Source: Paracoccaceae bacterium
GTDB taxonomy: Bacteria; Pseudomonadota; Alphaproteobacteria; Rhodobacterales; Rhodobacteraceae
Length of the DNA: 64,000 nt
Assembly (NCBI GenBank): GCA_016938875.1
Contig: JAFGTV010000010.1
Location: 1-64,000 of the forward strand
Reading direction: 5' to 3'
The notes beneath the pieces were generated by a model that did not search any database, was not told the DNA's origin, and worked only from the letters and a program-made list of their open reading frames with translations. Within the stretch, counting starts at the first letter, position 1. Every line of letters begins with the position of its first letter. Shown in pieces: positions 54,253 through 62,757 of the stretch. The position numbers were made by a program, and so were the translations under genes.

Positions 54253-54300
54253 AGATTCAGGCGGAATTGGTCAATTCGGCTTACAGATTTTTCTGAATCT
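54253..54300. promoter_or_regulatory. Nested dyads upstream of the second binding-protein gene
   Basis: GAATTG-GT-CAATTC (54264-54277) is a perfect palindrome, and it lies inside AGATTCAG (54253-54260) and CTGAATCT (54293-54300), a perfect 8-bp inverted repeat. This is about 100 bases before the second binding-protein ATG and could be an operator for a substrate-responsive regulator. No family is assigned. Confidence 0.45.
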
Positions 54301-54403
54301 GACCTTTCTGGCTATTTATCTGTCCGGAACCTGCCGCTAGATTGCCCCCACTCAAAATGATCTGCCCGTCGCAAAGGCGGGATCAATCCGGGAGGAGCAC
54401 TAT

Positions 54404-55489
54404 ATGGATCGTCGTTCTTTTCTGAGGACTTCCGCGCTGGGCGGCACCGCCGCCGCCGCCGCGGGCACGCTGGCCGCGCCGGCCTATGCCCAGGGCAAGC
54501 GGACGCTGACGCTGGTCACCACCTGGGGCCGTGGCCTGGCAGGTGTGCATGACGCGGCCCAGCGCTGCGCCGACACCATCACCGCGATGACCGACGGCGA
54601 TCTGACCGTTGATCTGAAGGCCGCCGGCGAACTCGTTGGCGCGTTCGAGGTGTTCGACGCCGTGACCTCGGGTCAGGCCGACATGTATCACGGGGCCGAC
54701 TATTACTTTGTGGGTCAGCACCCGGCCTATGCGTTCTTCACCGCCGTTCCCTTTGGCATGACCGCGCAGGAACTGGCGAACTGGTACTACCAGGATGGCG
54801 GCCACGACCTGCATGACGAACTGGGCCAGATCTTTGGTCTCAAATCCTTCCTGGGCGGCAACACCGGCGCTCAGGCGGGTGGCTGGTTCCGCAAGGAAAT
54901 CAACGGCCCCGAGGATTTCAACGGTCTGAAGTTCCGCATGCCGGGCCTGGGTGGCAAGGCGCTGGGCAAGCTGGGCGCCTCGGTTCAGAACCTGCCGGGC
55001 GGCGAAGTGTATCAGGCGCTGGCCTCGGGTGCGATCGACGGCACCGAGTGGATCGGCCCCTGGGCCGACGAAAAGGCCGGTTTCCAGGAGATCACCAAGA
55101 TCTACTACACCGCCGGTTTCCACGAGCCGGGCGCGGGCCTGTCGCTGGCCTTCAACCGCGATGTGTTCGAAAGTTTTACCCCCGCCCAGCAGAAGATCTG
55201 CGAGATCGCCGCGGGCGAGGCGCACCAGTTCAACCTGTCGCAATTCCTGGCCGAAAACGGTGCAGCACTTCAGCGCCTGGCCGCTGGCGGCGTCAAGATC
55301 ATGGAATTCCCCGACGCGGTTTGGGATGCCTTCGGTGCGGCCTCGATGGAGGTGCACGCCGAGAACATGGGCGACCCGCTCTACAAGAAAGTCTACGACA
55401 GCGCGATGGCCTCGATGACCTCGTCCTCGGCCTGGATCCAGCGCTCGGAAGGTACCTATCGCGCCCAGCGCGACCGCGTTCTGGGCTAA
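54404..55489 (+). CDS. TRAP transporter substrate-binding protein 2 (DctP/TakP family)
   Basis: A 361-residue paralogue of the protein at 53079, very similar throughout by eye: same MDRRSFLRTSALGG signal, QHPAYAFFTAVPFGMTAQEL, GNTGAQAGGWFRKEI, FRMPGLGGKALGKLGASVQN, GTEWIGPWADEKAGFQEITKIYYTAGFHEPG. Differences cluster in the surface helices and the N-terminal lobe. A strong GGAGGAG precedes the ATG, stronger than for copy 1. It lies directly before the permease genes and is likely the main partner; copy 1 may have different ligand preference or expression. Confidence 0.9.
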   Translation: MDRRSFLRTSALGGTAAAAAGTLAAPAYAQGKRTLTLVTTWGRGLAGVHDAAQRCADTITAMTDGDLTVDLKAAGELVGAFEVFDAVTSGQADMYHGADYYFVGQHPAYAFFTAVPFGMTAQELANWYYQDGGHDLHDELGQIFGLKSFLGGNTGAQAGGWFRKEINGPEDFNGLKFRMPGLGGKALGKLGASVQNLPGGEVYQALASGAIDGTEWIGPWADEKAGFQEITKIYYTAGFHEPGAGLSLAFNRDVFESFTPAQQKICEIAAGEAHQFNLSQFLAENGAALQRLAAGGVKIMEFPDAVWDAFGAASMEVHAENMGDPLYKKVYDSAMASMTSSSAWIQRSEGTYRAQRDRVLG

Positions 55490-55513
55490 GTCCTAACGCA
55501 GGGTATGACAGTG

Positions 55514-55541
55514 CTCCCCGGCCCGGACATGGGCCGGGGAG
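55514..55541 (+). terminator. Intercistronic hairpin before the TRAP permease genes
   Basis: CTCCCCGGCCC (55514-55524) and GGGCCGGGGAG (55531-55541) form an 11-bp perfect stem with a six-base loop, no T-run; likely partial terminator giving more binding protein than permease. Confidence 0.65.
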
Positions 55542-55590
55542 TTGCCTATCACCGATCCCGCCGAGAGGGCGGGGCAAGCGGGGGTGACGG

Positions 55591-56484
55591 ATGCTCGACG
55601 GCATTCTGTGGGTCTTTCAGAACATCGGCCTGGCCTTTTACAACTTCGGATATGCGGTCACGCATCCGGGGCTGTGGCTGGACTGGTCCGACAAACAGGC
55701 GATCATGCGCTTCGTCTATTACGGCGGCTCGACAGAGTTCTTCTTTGTCGTGTTCACCGGCTTCCTGGTGCTGACGGGGCTGGGGCTGTGGCGACGGGCG
55801 ATCATGTGGGGCACCGTGCGCGTGCTGGAGGGGTTCGCCAACACGGTGGGCCGCTTTTTCGCCTGGGCCGGTCTTTTGATGGTGTTGCAACAGATCATGA
55901 TCGTGTTCTTGCAGCGCATCTTTCGCGTCTCCGAGATCGAGGTCGGTCCGCTGGGCTATTCCTTTGTCAAGGACCTGTCGTGGTGGTCCGAAGAGCTGAA
56001 GCTTTACAACGCGTTGATCGTCACGATGTGTGCGACCTACACGTTCGTGCAGGCCGGTCACGTTCGGGTTGACCTGGTCTATTCCGCGGTCGGCCACCGC
56101 ACCAAGCGGATCATCGACATGGTCGGTTCGCTGATCTTCATGATGCCGGCGGCGGTGCTGACGTGGATGTATGGCTGGTATTTCATGTGGCGCCACCTGA
56201 TCACGCCGAAACCCTCGGCCAGCGACACGCTGGACCGTCTGATGATGAAGGCGCGCGCCGTGCGCTGGAACGTCGAGACGATCGGATTTTCGCCCAACGG
56301 CTTCAACGGCTATTTCCTGTTCAAGGTGCTGTTGGTGGCGTTCACGGGCCTCGTCTTCCTGCAAGCCATCGCCTTTTTCTACCGCTCCTACCTGGAGCTG
56401 GTCGAGGGCGAGGACAGCGCGGGCAAATACCTGGACCCCGACACGCTCGGGGCCGGGGAAGAAGCCTATGAAGGCACGCATTAA
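55591..56484 (+). CDS. TRAP transporter small permease subunit (DctQ type)
   Basis: A 297-residue inner-membrane protein, longer than the common 160-230 of DctQ. Four main hydrophobic helices are recognisable, the core block being FVQAGHVRVDLVYSAVGHRTKRIIDMVGSLIFMMPAAVLTWMYGW. The extra length sits in the N-terminal ~100 residues and in a loop after helix four (HLITPKPSASDTLDRLMMKARAVRWNVE). It starts 17 bases before dctM. Role: stabilising partner of the large subunit in Na+-driven uptake. Confidence 0.85.
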   Translation: MLDGILWVFQNIGLAFYNFGYAVTHPGLWLDWSDKQAIMRFVYYGGSTEFFFVVFTGFLVLTGLGLWRRAIMWGTVRVLEGFANTVGRFFAWAGLLMVLQQIMIVFLQRIFRVSEIEVGPLGYSFVKDLSWWSEELKLYNALIVTMCATYTFVQAGHVRVDLVYSAVGHRTKRIIDMVGSLIFMMPAAVLTWMYGWYFMWRHLITPKPSASDTLDRLMMKARAVRWNVETIGFSPNGFNGYFLFKVLLVAFTGLVFLQAIAFFYRSYLELVEGEDSAGKYLDPDTLGAGEEAYEGTH

Positions 56485-56501
56485 TAGGGCAGGACTAGCA
56501 T

Positions 56502-58859
56502 ATGCTTTTCGGACTTGATGGCGTCGAGGTCGGCCTGATCATCGTCTTCTTGTGCCTGTTTACGGGCATCCTGTCGGGCTTTCCGGTGGCGTTCGCCATC
56601 GGTGGTTCGGCGGTCATTTCCTTTGGGATCATCGCCAGCCTGGACAGCGCCGGCATCCTGGTGCACCAGGCGGTGGATACCGGCAGCGCGGCCTATAACG
56701 CGCTGATCGCGCAGGGGCTGCACCCCGATGCGATCTCGGTCTTTCGATATCCCGAATTGCCACGATACGACACGCCGCTGTTCCCACAGGGTTGGGAAAT
56801 CGCGATGGACCGCAACATCAGCTTTATCGTCAACCGCATGAACGAACGGGTTCTGGCCGGTCAGTCGATCGAGACGCTGCTGGCGGTGCTGATGTTCGTG
56901 CTGATGGGCATCACGCTGGAACGCTCCAAGATCGCCAATGACCTGCTGACGACGATGGCGCGGGTGTTCGGCCCGCTGCCCGGCGGTCTGGCGGTCTCGG
57001 TGGTGGTCGTCGGCGCGTTCCTGGCCGCCTCGACCGGGATCGTGGGGGCCACGGTGGTCACCATGGGCCTGCTGTCGCTGCCGACCATGTTGCGCAACAA
57101 GTATTCGCCGGAACTGGCCACGGGGGTGATCGCGGCCTCGGGGACGCTGGGGCAGATCATCCCGCCGTCCATCGTGATCGTTTTGTTGGGCACGCTGGCG
57201 GGGGATCTGTATTCCGCCGCGCAAGAGGACCGCGCGCAGCTGGCGGGCTGTTCGGATGCGCTGACCTATCTGGGCGAGGCGGCGGTGGTGTCCGTCGGGA
57301 CGCTGTTCCAGGCGGCGATCCTGCCGGGTATCCTGCTGGCGGTGCTGTACGGGCTTTATGCCTTTGGCTTCGCGGTTCTGAACCCGTCCAAGGCGCCGCC
57401 CGTGGTGATCGAGGGCAGCACCGGTCCGACCAAATCGCGTGGCCATCTGCTGACCTGGTACCTGGGCGCGCCGGTGGCGATCATCGGCGGGTTCTTCCTG
57501 GCCAGCGCGGTTGGCCTGGTGGGCAGCCAGGACCTGACCATCAGCTCGTATTCCGACAGTGCCCAGTCGGCGGATCTGCGCACCAATGTCACGCCCCAGT
57601 GCAAGGCGGCGATGATCGAGTTGCACGGCCAGGAGAAATGGGACCGCGCCGTGGCCCAGCAAAAAGAGATCGACGCCTCTGGCGGGGCGGTGGCGACCTA
57701 TAAACTGTCGGACGAGCAGATCGCCCAGGCGCGCCTGGACAAGATCGCCGCCGCGGCGCCGATCTCCAGCGCGATCATGCTGGGCTTTGCGCTGCTGGCG
57801 CTGGTGCTGAGCACCGCGCGTGGCGTGGTGCCGACGGCCGATCCGCGCCCGTTGCTGATCGGGGCGGGGGGGATCGTTCTGGGTCTGCTGGTGGACGCGC
57901 TCTTTATCGCGCCGGACGCGACGCACGGAACGGCGTTCATCCTGTTGCTGATCCCGCTGGCGATCACCTTGTGGGCGTGCCGCTATGCGGTGGGCCTGTT
58001 GGGCCAGTCAGAGTTGCTGCGGGTGGTGTTCCCGCCGCTGGTTCTGATCGTGGCGGTGCTGGGCTCGATCCTGGGGGGGATCACCAACCCCACGCCCGCC
58101 GCGGCGCTGGGGGCGGGTGGCGCGCTGATGCTGGCCGCCTATCGCAAGCTGCGCGAGGAAGAGCGGTCGGGCAAGATCGTGATCTGGGCCACCTTCGCGA
58201 TCGTCATCATGATCCTGGCGGGTACCAATTTCGATCTGCGGATCAACCGCACGGATGTTCCGTTCGAGGATTGGGTGGCGTTTTTCGTGGCCCAGGGCAC
58301 CTATCACTTTGCGATGTTCGGGATCCTGTATTCGTGCTGGGTGCTGTTGCGCTCGGGCGTGCTGGGTCCGGTGGTGCGCGAAACCGCCAAGGTCACCTCG
58401 ATGGTGTTCACCATCCTGATCGGGTCGCAACTGTTGAACCTGGTGGTGATCTCGTTTGGCGGAGAGCATTACATCCAGCAGTTCCTGCGCAGCTTTGACA
58501 ACGAGTTCAAAGTGTTCCTGGTCGTGATGATGGTGCTGTTCGTGCTGGGCTTCGTGCTGGATTTCCTGGAAATCATCTACATCGTGATCCCGATCGTGGG
58601 GCCGGTCATCTATGGCGGCACCTTCGATCCGAAATGGGTCACGATCATGATCGCGGTGAACCTGCAAACCTCGTTCCTGACGCCGCCCTTCGGGTTCGCG
58701 CTGTTCTACCTGCGGGGCGTCGCGCCAAAGGAGGTGACGACCATGCATATCTATCGCGGCGTCGTGCCCTTTGTGCTGATCCAGGTCCTGGGCTTGGCGA
58801 TCTTGTGGTTCTTCCCGGGGATCGTGACCATCGTGCCCAGCCTGCTGCCGCACGGCTAG
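56502..58859 (+). CDS. TRAP transporter large permease subunit, enlarged (DctM type)
   Basis: The Na+-coupled transporter subunit of the TRAP system. The family core is clear: FLCLFTGILSGFPVAFAIGGSAV, LMFVLMGITLERSKIANDLLTTMARVFGPLPGGLAVSVV, AASTGIVGATVVTMGLLSLPTML, GVIAASGTLGQIIPPSIVIVLLG and FLDFLEIIYIVIPIVGPVI. At 785 residues it is far longer than the usual ~430. Insertions are visible at about 55-110 (soluble, TYR/PRO-rich, with FRYPELPRYDTPLF) and in the middle at about 335-560, where a soluble stretch (CKAAMIELHGQEKWDRAVAQQ) is followed by several extra hydrophobic helices. Topology would need re-examination. Confidence 0.88.
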   Translation: MLFGLDGVEVGLIIVFLCLFTGILSGFPVAFAIGGSAVISFGIIASLDSAGILVHQAVDTGSAAYNALIAQGLHPDAISVFRYPELPRYDTPLFPQGWEIAMDRNISFIVNRMNERVLAGQSIETLLAVLMFVLMGITLERSKIANDLLTTMARVFGPLPGGLAVSVVVVGAFLAASTGIVGATVVTMGLLSLPTMLRNKYSPELATGVIAASGTLGQIIPPSIVIVLLGTLAGDLYSAAQEDRAQLAGCSDALTYLGEAAVVSVGTLFQAAILPGILLAVLYGLYAFGFAVLNPSKAPPVVIEGSTGPTKSRGHLLTWYLGAPVAIIGGFFLASAVGLVGSQDLTISSYSDSAQSADLRTNVTPQCKAAMIELHGQEKWDRAVAQQKEIDASGGAVATYKLSDEQIAQARLDKIAAAAPISSAIMLGFALLALVLSTARGVVPTADPRPLLIGAGGIVLGLLVDALFIAPDATHGTAFILLLIPLAITLWACRYAVGLLGQSELLRVVFPPLVLIVAVLGSILGGITNPTPAAALGAGGALMLAAYRKLREEERSGKIVIWATFAIVIMILAGTNFDLRINRTDVPFEDWVAFFVAQGTYHFAMFGILYSCWVLLRSGVLGPVVRETAKVTSMVFTILIGSQLLNLVVISFGGEHYIQQFLRSFDNEFKVFLVVMMVLFVLGFVLDFLEIIYIVIPIVGPVIYGGTFDPKWVTIMIAVNLQTSFLTPPFGFALFYLRGVAPKEVTTMHIYRGVVPFVLIQVLGLAILWFFPGIVTIVPSLLPHG

Positions 58860-58872
58860 GCGTCTTGCAAGA

Positions 58873-59112
58873 CAGGCGGGCGATTGGGCGGGGGGGCGCC
58901 GGCCGCCCGCCCGCCTGACGGCCCCTCACCATGACGGGCATGAACGAGGTCACGGGGCATCCGTGACCTCGCGTTGCATTCGGGCATCGGGCTATGGTTC
59001 AGGGGCTGGGATGGGCCCGCGGCAGGGGGGGCTGCCGGTCGGGCGCACGCCGCGCCCCACCGCATCCCCGGGCCGCGCGCAAGATCGCGGCGCCCGGCCC
59101 GGGGATGCGGTG
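58873..59112. terminator. Three successive hairpins between convergent dctM and mtnA
   Basis: First: CAGGCGGGCG (58873-58882) with CGCCCGCCTG (58908-58917), 10 bp. Second: CGAGGTCACGG (58945-58955) with CCGTGACCTCG (58961-58971), 11 bp, five-base loop. Third: CACCGCATCCCCGGGCCG (59058-59075) with its exact complement at 59095-59112, 18 bp, eight bases from the mtnA stop. The 260-base gap holds no gene I can support. Confidence 0.7.
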
Positions 59113-59119
59113 CGATTGT

Positions 59120-60223
59120 TTACGCGCTGGCCCCGGTGGCGCGGTCGGGGAACATCGCGGCCAGCCCCGCGGCGTTGGCCGGGGCGATCCCGCGTTCGGT
59201 GATCAGCCCGCTGACCAGCCGCGCGGGTGTCACGTCAAAGGCGGGGTTGCGCGCCGGGCTGCCATCGGGAGAGATCTGCACCAGACCCACGACGCCGCTG
59301 GGCATGCGGCCCTGGACATGGGTGATCTCGGCGGCGCCGCGTTCCTCGATCGGGATCTCGGCCACCCCGTCGCGCACCGTCCAGTCGATGGTGGGCGAGG
59401 GCAGGGCGACGTAGAACGGCACGTTGTTGTCGGCCGCCGCCAGCGCCTTGAGATAGGTGCCGATCTTGTTGCACACGTCGCCCTGGGCGGTGGTGCGGTC
59501 GGTGCCGACGATGACCAGGTCGACCTCGCCATGCTGCATCAGGTGGCCGCCGGCATTGTCCACGATCAGATCATGGCTGACGCCGTGGTGATTCATTTCC
59601 CACGCGGTCAGTTGCGCGCCTTGGTTGCGCGGGCGGGTTTCGTCGACAAAGACGTGCACGTCGATCCCGGCCTCGAGCGCGTGATAGATCGGCGAGGTGG
59701 CGGTGCCCCAGTCCACCGTGGCCAGCCACCCGGCGTTGCAATGGGTCAGCACGTTGACGCGCCCGCCGCCCTTTTGCGCGGCGATGTCGCGGATCAGCTC
59801 CAGCCCGTGCACGCCGATCATGCGGTTGGTTTCCACGTCCTCGTCGCAAATCTCGGCGGCCCGCGCAAAGGCCGCCTTGGCCCGGTCGGCGGGGGGCAGC
59901 GGTTTCAGCACGCGGGTCATCTCGTCCAGCGCCCAGCGCAGGTTGATCGCGGTGGGGCGGGTTTCGTGCAGCACGTCCCAGGTCTGTGCCAGCGAGGCGT
60001 CCGAGGGGTCGGCGGCCATCTGCACCGCTACGCCATAGGCGGCCGTCGCCCCGATCAGCGGCGCGCCGCGCACCCACATGTCGCGGATCGCGGTGGCAAA
60101 GTCCGCCCGGCTGTTCAGCGCCACGATGCGCAGCTCATGGGGCAGCCAGCGTTGGTCGATGATCTTTACCGTGCCACCGGCCTCGCGCCAGATGGAGCGG
60201 AAATGCGTCCCGTCGATCTTCAT
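59120..60223 (-). CDS. mtnA: Methylthioribose-1-phosphate isomerase
   Basis: MtnA isomerises 5-methylthioribose 1-phosphate (or 5-deoxyribose 1-phosphate) to the ribulose form, in methylthioadenosine recycling. The 367-residue protein, of the eIF2B-alpha-like fold, keeps the catalytic cysteine C162 in [16 protein letters not shown] and the aspartate D242 in [28 protein letters not shown] precedes the ATG at 60223. No other mtn genes are adjacent. It lies 75 bases after glk on the same strand. Confidence 0.94.
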   Translation of the reverse strand: MKIDGTHFRSIWREAGGTVKIIDQRWLPHELRIVALNSRADFATAIRDMWVRGAPLIGATAAYGVAVQMAADPSDASLAQTWDVLHETRPTAINLRWALDEMTRVLKPLPPADRAKAAFARAAEICDEDVETNRMIGVHGLELIRDIAAQKGGGRVNVLTHCNAGWLATVDWGTATSPIYHALEAGIDVHVFVDETRPRNQGAQLTAWEMNHHGVSHDLIVDNAGGHLMQHGEVDLVIVGTDRTTAQGDVCNKIGTYLKALAAADNNVPFYVALPSPTIDWTVRDGVAEIPIEERGAAEITHVQGRMPSGVVGLVQISPDGSPARNPAFDVTPARLVSGLITERGIAPANAAGLAAMFPDRATGASA

Positions 60224-60298
60224 GCTCTCGTTGTCCTTTCCTTCACCCTTGTCCCCTTTTCTCCCAGCCTCGCGCCGGCGCAAAGGCGGTGCGTCGTC

Positions 60299-61240
60299 TC
60301 AGCCTTGCCCGGCCAGATAGCCCGCGCATCCGGTCAGGGCGGCGAAATCATCGGTGACGGTGTGCACCGCGAATTCCGCCATCAGGGGCGCGAACCGGCC
60401 CTTGGCCCGGAAACTGGCGGCAAATCCCGGTGCGTCCAGATAGGGGGTCACGGCGCGGGCCACGCCGCCGGTCAGGAAGAGACCGCCAAAGGGCAGGTGG
60501 TTCAGCGCCAGATCGCCCGCCACCACGCCCAGCATATCGGCGAAAAGGCGCAGCGCCTGCGCCGCATCGGGGTCGGTCGCGGCGCGCTCGACGATGCTGT
60601 GGGCCGCCATCGTGCGGGGGCTGCCCGCCTGGCTGGTGATCCAGCCAAAGGCATGCTCCAGCCCGCGGCCCGACAGGATGTCCTCGACCGCGGCGAACCC
60701 GTCGGCCCCGGCGGCAAAGCGCGCCAGCGAAAGGCCTGCCTCGTCGGACACGGGCAGGGTGGAATGGCCCGCCTCGGCGGCGGTGACCAGGGTGCCGGTG
60801 GGTCCGGCATGCACGGCCGCCGCGTTGAACCCGGTGCCGATGCCGATCACCAGCCGCGCGCCACCGCGCACCTGCGGTCCGTGCAGAACCGGGATCAGCG
60901 CGCCCGGCGACAGGTGGTCCAGCGCATATCCCTGGGCCTGAAGGTCGTTGATCAGCCGGACCCGCCGGGCACCGGTGACCCGGGCGATATCGGCCTCGTC
61001 GATGGTCCAGTCCAGGTTGGTCAGCCGCCCGCGCCCATCGCGCACCGGGCCGGCCAGCGCGGCGCAGGCGCTTTGGATCGGCGGGGTGCCGGCATCCGAC
61101 AGATACCGCGCCAGAACCGCGTCCAGCCCGGCGTGCTCGGCGTTGCGATAGCGCCGAACGCTGCCCGGCACGATGGCGGGGCCGCTGGCCAGGGCCACGC
61201 GGGTATTGGTGCCGCCGATATCAATGACAAGCGCGTTCAC
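60299..61240 (-). CDS. glk: Glucokinase
   Basis: ATP-dependent hexokinase of the Glk family, phosphorylating glucose to glucose 6-phosphate. The 313-residue protein starts MNALVIDIGGTNTRVAL (phosphate loop), has FAALAGPV-like segment CAALAGPVRDGRG, INDLQAQGYAL (catalytic-Asp region), VIGIGTGFNAAAV and FLTGGVARAVTPY. The start overlaps the stop of the GH1 gene by four bases (ATGA), so glucose released by the glucosidase is fed straight to this enzyme in one coupled operon. Confidence 0.9.
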   Translation of the reverse strand: MNALVIDIGGTNTRVALASGPAIVPGSVRRYRNAEHAGLDAVLARYLSDAGTPPIQSACAALAGPVRDGRGRLTNLDWTIDEADIARVTGARRVRLINDLQAQGYALDHLSPGALIPVLHGPQVRGGARLVIGIGTGFNAAAVHAGPTGTLVTAAEAGHSTLPVSDEAGLSLARFAAGADGFAAVEDILSGRGLEHAFGWITSQAGSPRTMAAHSIVERAATDPDAAQALRLFADMLGVVAGDLALNHLPFGGLFLTGGVARAVTPYLDAPGFAASFRAKGRFAPLMAEFAVHTVTDDFAALTGCAGYLAGQG

Positions 61241-62580
61241 CCCGCCGCCCCTTTCAGCATTCGTGTCACCGCGTGGTAGGACGCCTTGGGGGTGCGCTGC
61301 AAGCTGTTGAAATCGACATGCACCAGGCCAAAGCGTTTGTCATAGCCAAAGGCCCATTCGAAATTGTCCATCAGCGACCAGATCACGTAGCCCCGCAGCG
61401 GCACACCGGCGGCGATGGCCGCGCGCGCGGCCTGCAAATGGGCGGCCAGATAGGCGATGCGGTCCTCGTCCTGCACGCCCCCGGCGCGCATCACATCCCG
61501 CGCGGCCATGCCGTTTTCGGTCACATAAAGCGGCAGCGCCCCGGTATAGCCGCGCGCCAACCATGTCAGCAGGCCGGTCAGCGCCTGCGGGGCAATCTCC
61601 CACCCCATATCGGTGGTCGCGCCCTGCGCCGGGGCCGCGCACAGGCCGGGCCAGGGGCCAGGTGCGGCGCGCAGCCGTTTGAGCGTATAGTAATTCACCC
61701 CCAACCAGTCGAGCGGTCGGGAAATCGTCGCCAAGTCCGCTTGCCAGCCGGGGGGCAGGTGCGGGCCCAGCCCCTCCAGCGCGTCGGGCGGATAGCGGCC
61801 TTGGGTCATCGCCTGCACGAAAAAGCGGTTATAGATCGCATCGTGGCGGGCGGCCGCGGCGTGGCTGGCCGGGCTGTCGTCGCCGGGCAGGGCGGGTTCG
61901 AAATTCAGCACCACGCCCAGGTTCGCCGCACCCTCGGCCCGCAGCGCGTCCATCGCCAGGCCATGGGCCAGCCCGACATGGTGCATCGCGCGCGCGGTGG
62001 CGCGGATGTCGCGCAGGCCCGGCGCATGGTGCCCCTCGAAATGGCTCAGCCAGGACACGCACCACGGCTCGTTTATCGTGGCCCAGGACCAGACCCGGTC
62101 GCCCAGCCGGCGCGCCATCAGCGCGGCAAAACCGGCAAAGGCGTGGGCGGTCTCGCGGTTGGCCCATCCCCCCCGGTCGGCCAGGGCCGAGGGCAATTCC
62201 CAGTGATAAAGCGTCAGCGCGGGGGTCAGACCGCGCGCCAGCATCGCGTCCACCAGCCGGTCATAGAAATCCAGGCCCGCCTCATTCGGCGCGCCGGTCC
62301 CCCGGGGCATGACCCGCGCCCAGGAGGTGGAAAACCGGTAAAGGTCAAAGCCCGCCGCCGCCACCAGGTCCAGATCCCCGGCAAAGCGGTGATAGTGATC
62401 GCAGGCGCGCGCGCCATCGCTCCCGTCGGCCACGGTGCCGGGGGTGGCGGCGAAACTGTCCCAATGGCTGGACCCGGCCTGGCCGAAACCGCTGCCCTCG
62501 ACCTGATAGGCCGAGGTGGCGGTGCCGAACACAAAGCCGGGCGGGAAATCGCTGCGGTTCAGGGGGATGCGCGGGCTCAT
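61237..62580 (-). CDS. GH1 family beta-glucosidase
   Basis: A cytoplasmic retaining glycosidase of family GH1 (447 residues, usual length). The N-terminus FPPGFVFGTATSAYQVEG is the GH1 signature; the acid/base glutamate is E171 in TINEPWC and the nucleophile E355 in YVTENGMA; DNFEWAFGYDKRFGL is the conserved C-terminal block. There is no signal peptide, so the substrate must be imported. A start in frame farther upstream is possible but lacks family similarity. Translationally coupled to glk, and divergent from the aglE-type gene, whose product could deliver the substrate. Confidence 0.93.
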   Translation of the reverse strand: MSPRIPLNRSDFPPGFVFGTATSAYQVEGSGFGQAGSSHWDSFAATPGTVADGSDGARACDHYHRFAGDLDLVAAAGFDLYRFSTSWARVMPRGTGAPNEAGLDFYDRLVDAMLARGLTPALTLYHWELPSALADRGGWANRETAHAFAGFAALMARRLGDRVWSWATINEPWCVSWLSHFEGHHAPGLRDIRATARAMHHVGLAHGLAMDALRAEGAANLGVVLNFEPALPGDDSPASHAAAARHDAIYNRFFVQAMTQGRYPPDALEGLGPHLPPGWQADLATISRPLDWLGVNYYTLKRLRAAPGPWPGLCAAPAQGATTDMGWEIAPQALTGLLTWLARGYTGALPLYVTENGMAARDVMRAGGVQDEDRIAYLAAHLQAARAAIAAGVPLRGYVIWSLMDNFEWAFGYDKRFGLVHVDFNSLQRTPKASYHAVTRMLKGAAG

Positions 62581-62757
62581 GGGGGATGGTTGCGCGCGTG
62601 TGGGGCACGCGTCAAGCCGGGGAGGCACGATACTCGCTGTGGTTGACACAGGCGGGGCCTTGGGCCACCGTTGGCGGGCAAGGCGATGGCGGTGACCGGC
62701 GCCGCCCAAGCCCGCAAACACACGCCACGGACAAACCGTGCGGGATGGGAGGATGCT

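Noticed and set aside
62643-62648. TTGACA as promoter of aglE
   Set aside because: A perfect -35 hexamer, but no acceptable -10 at 16-18 bases; kept only as a remark.
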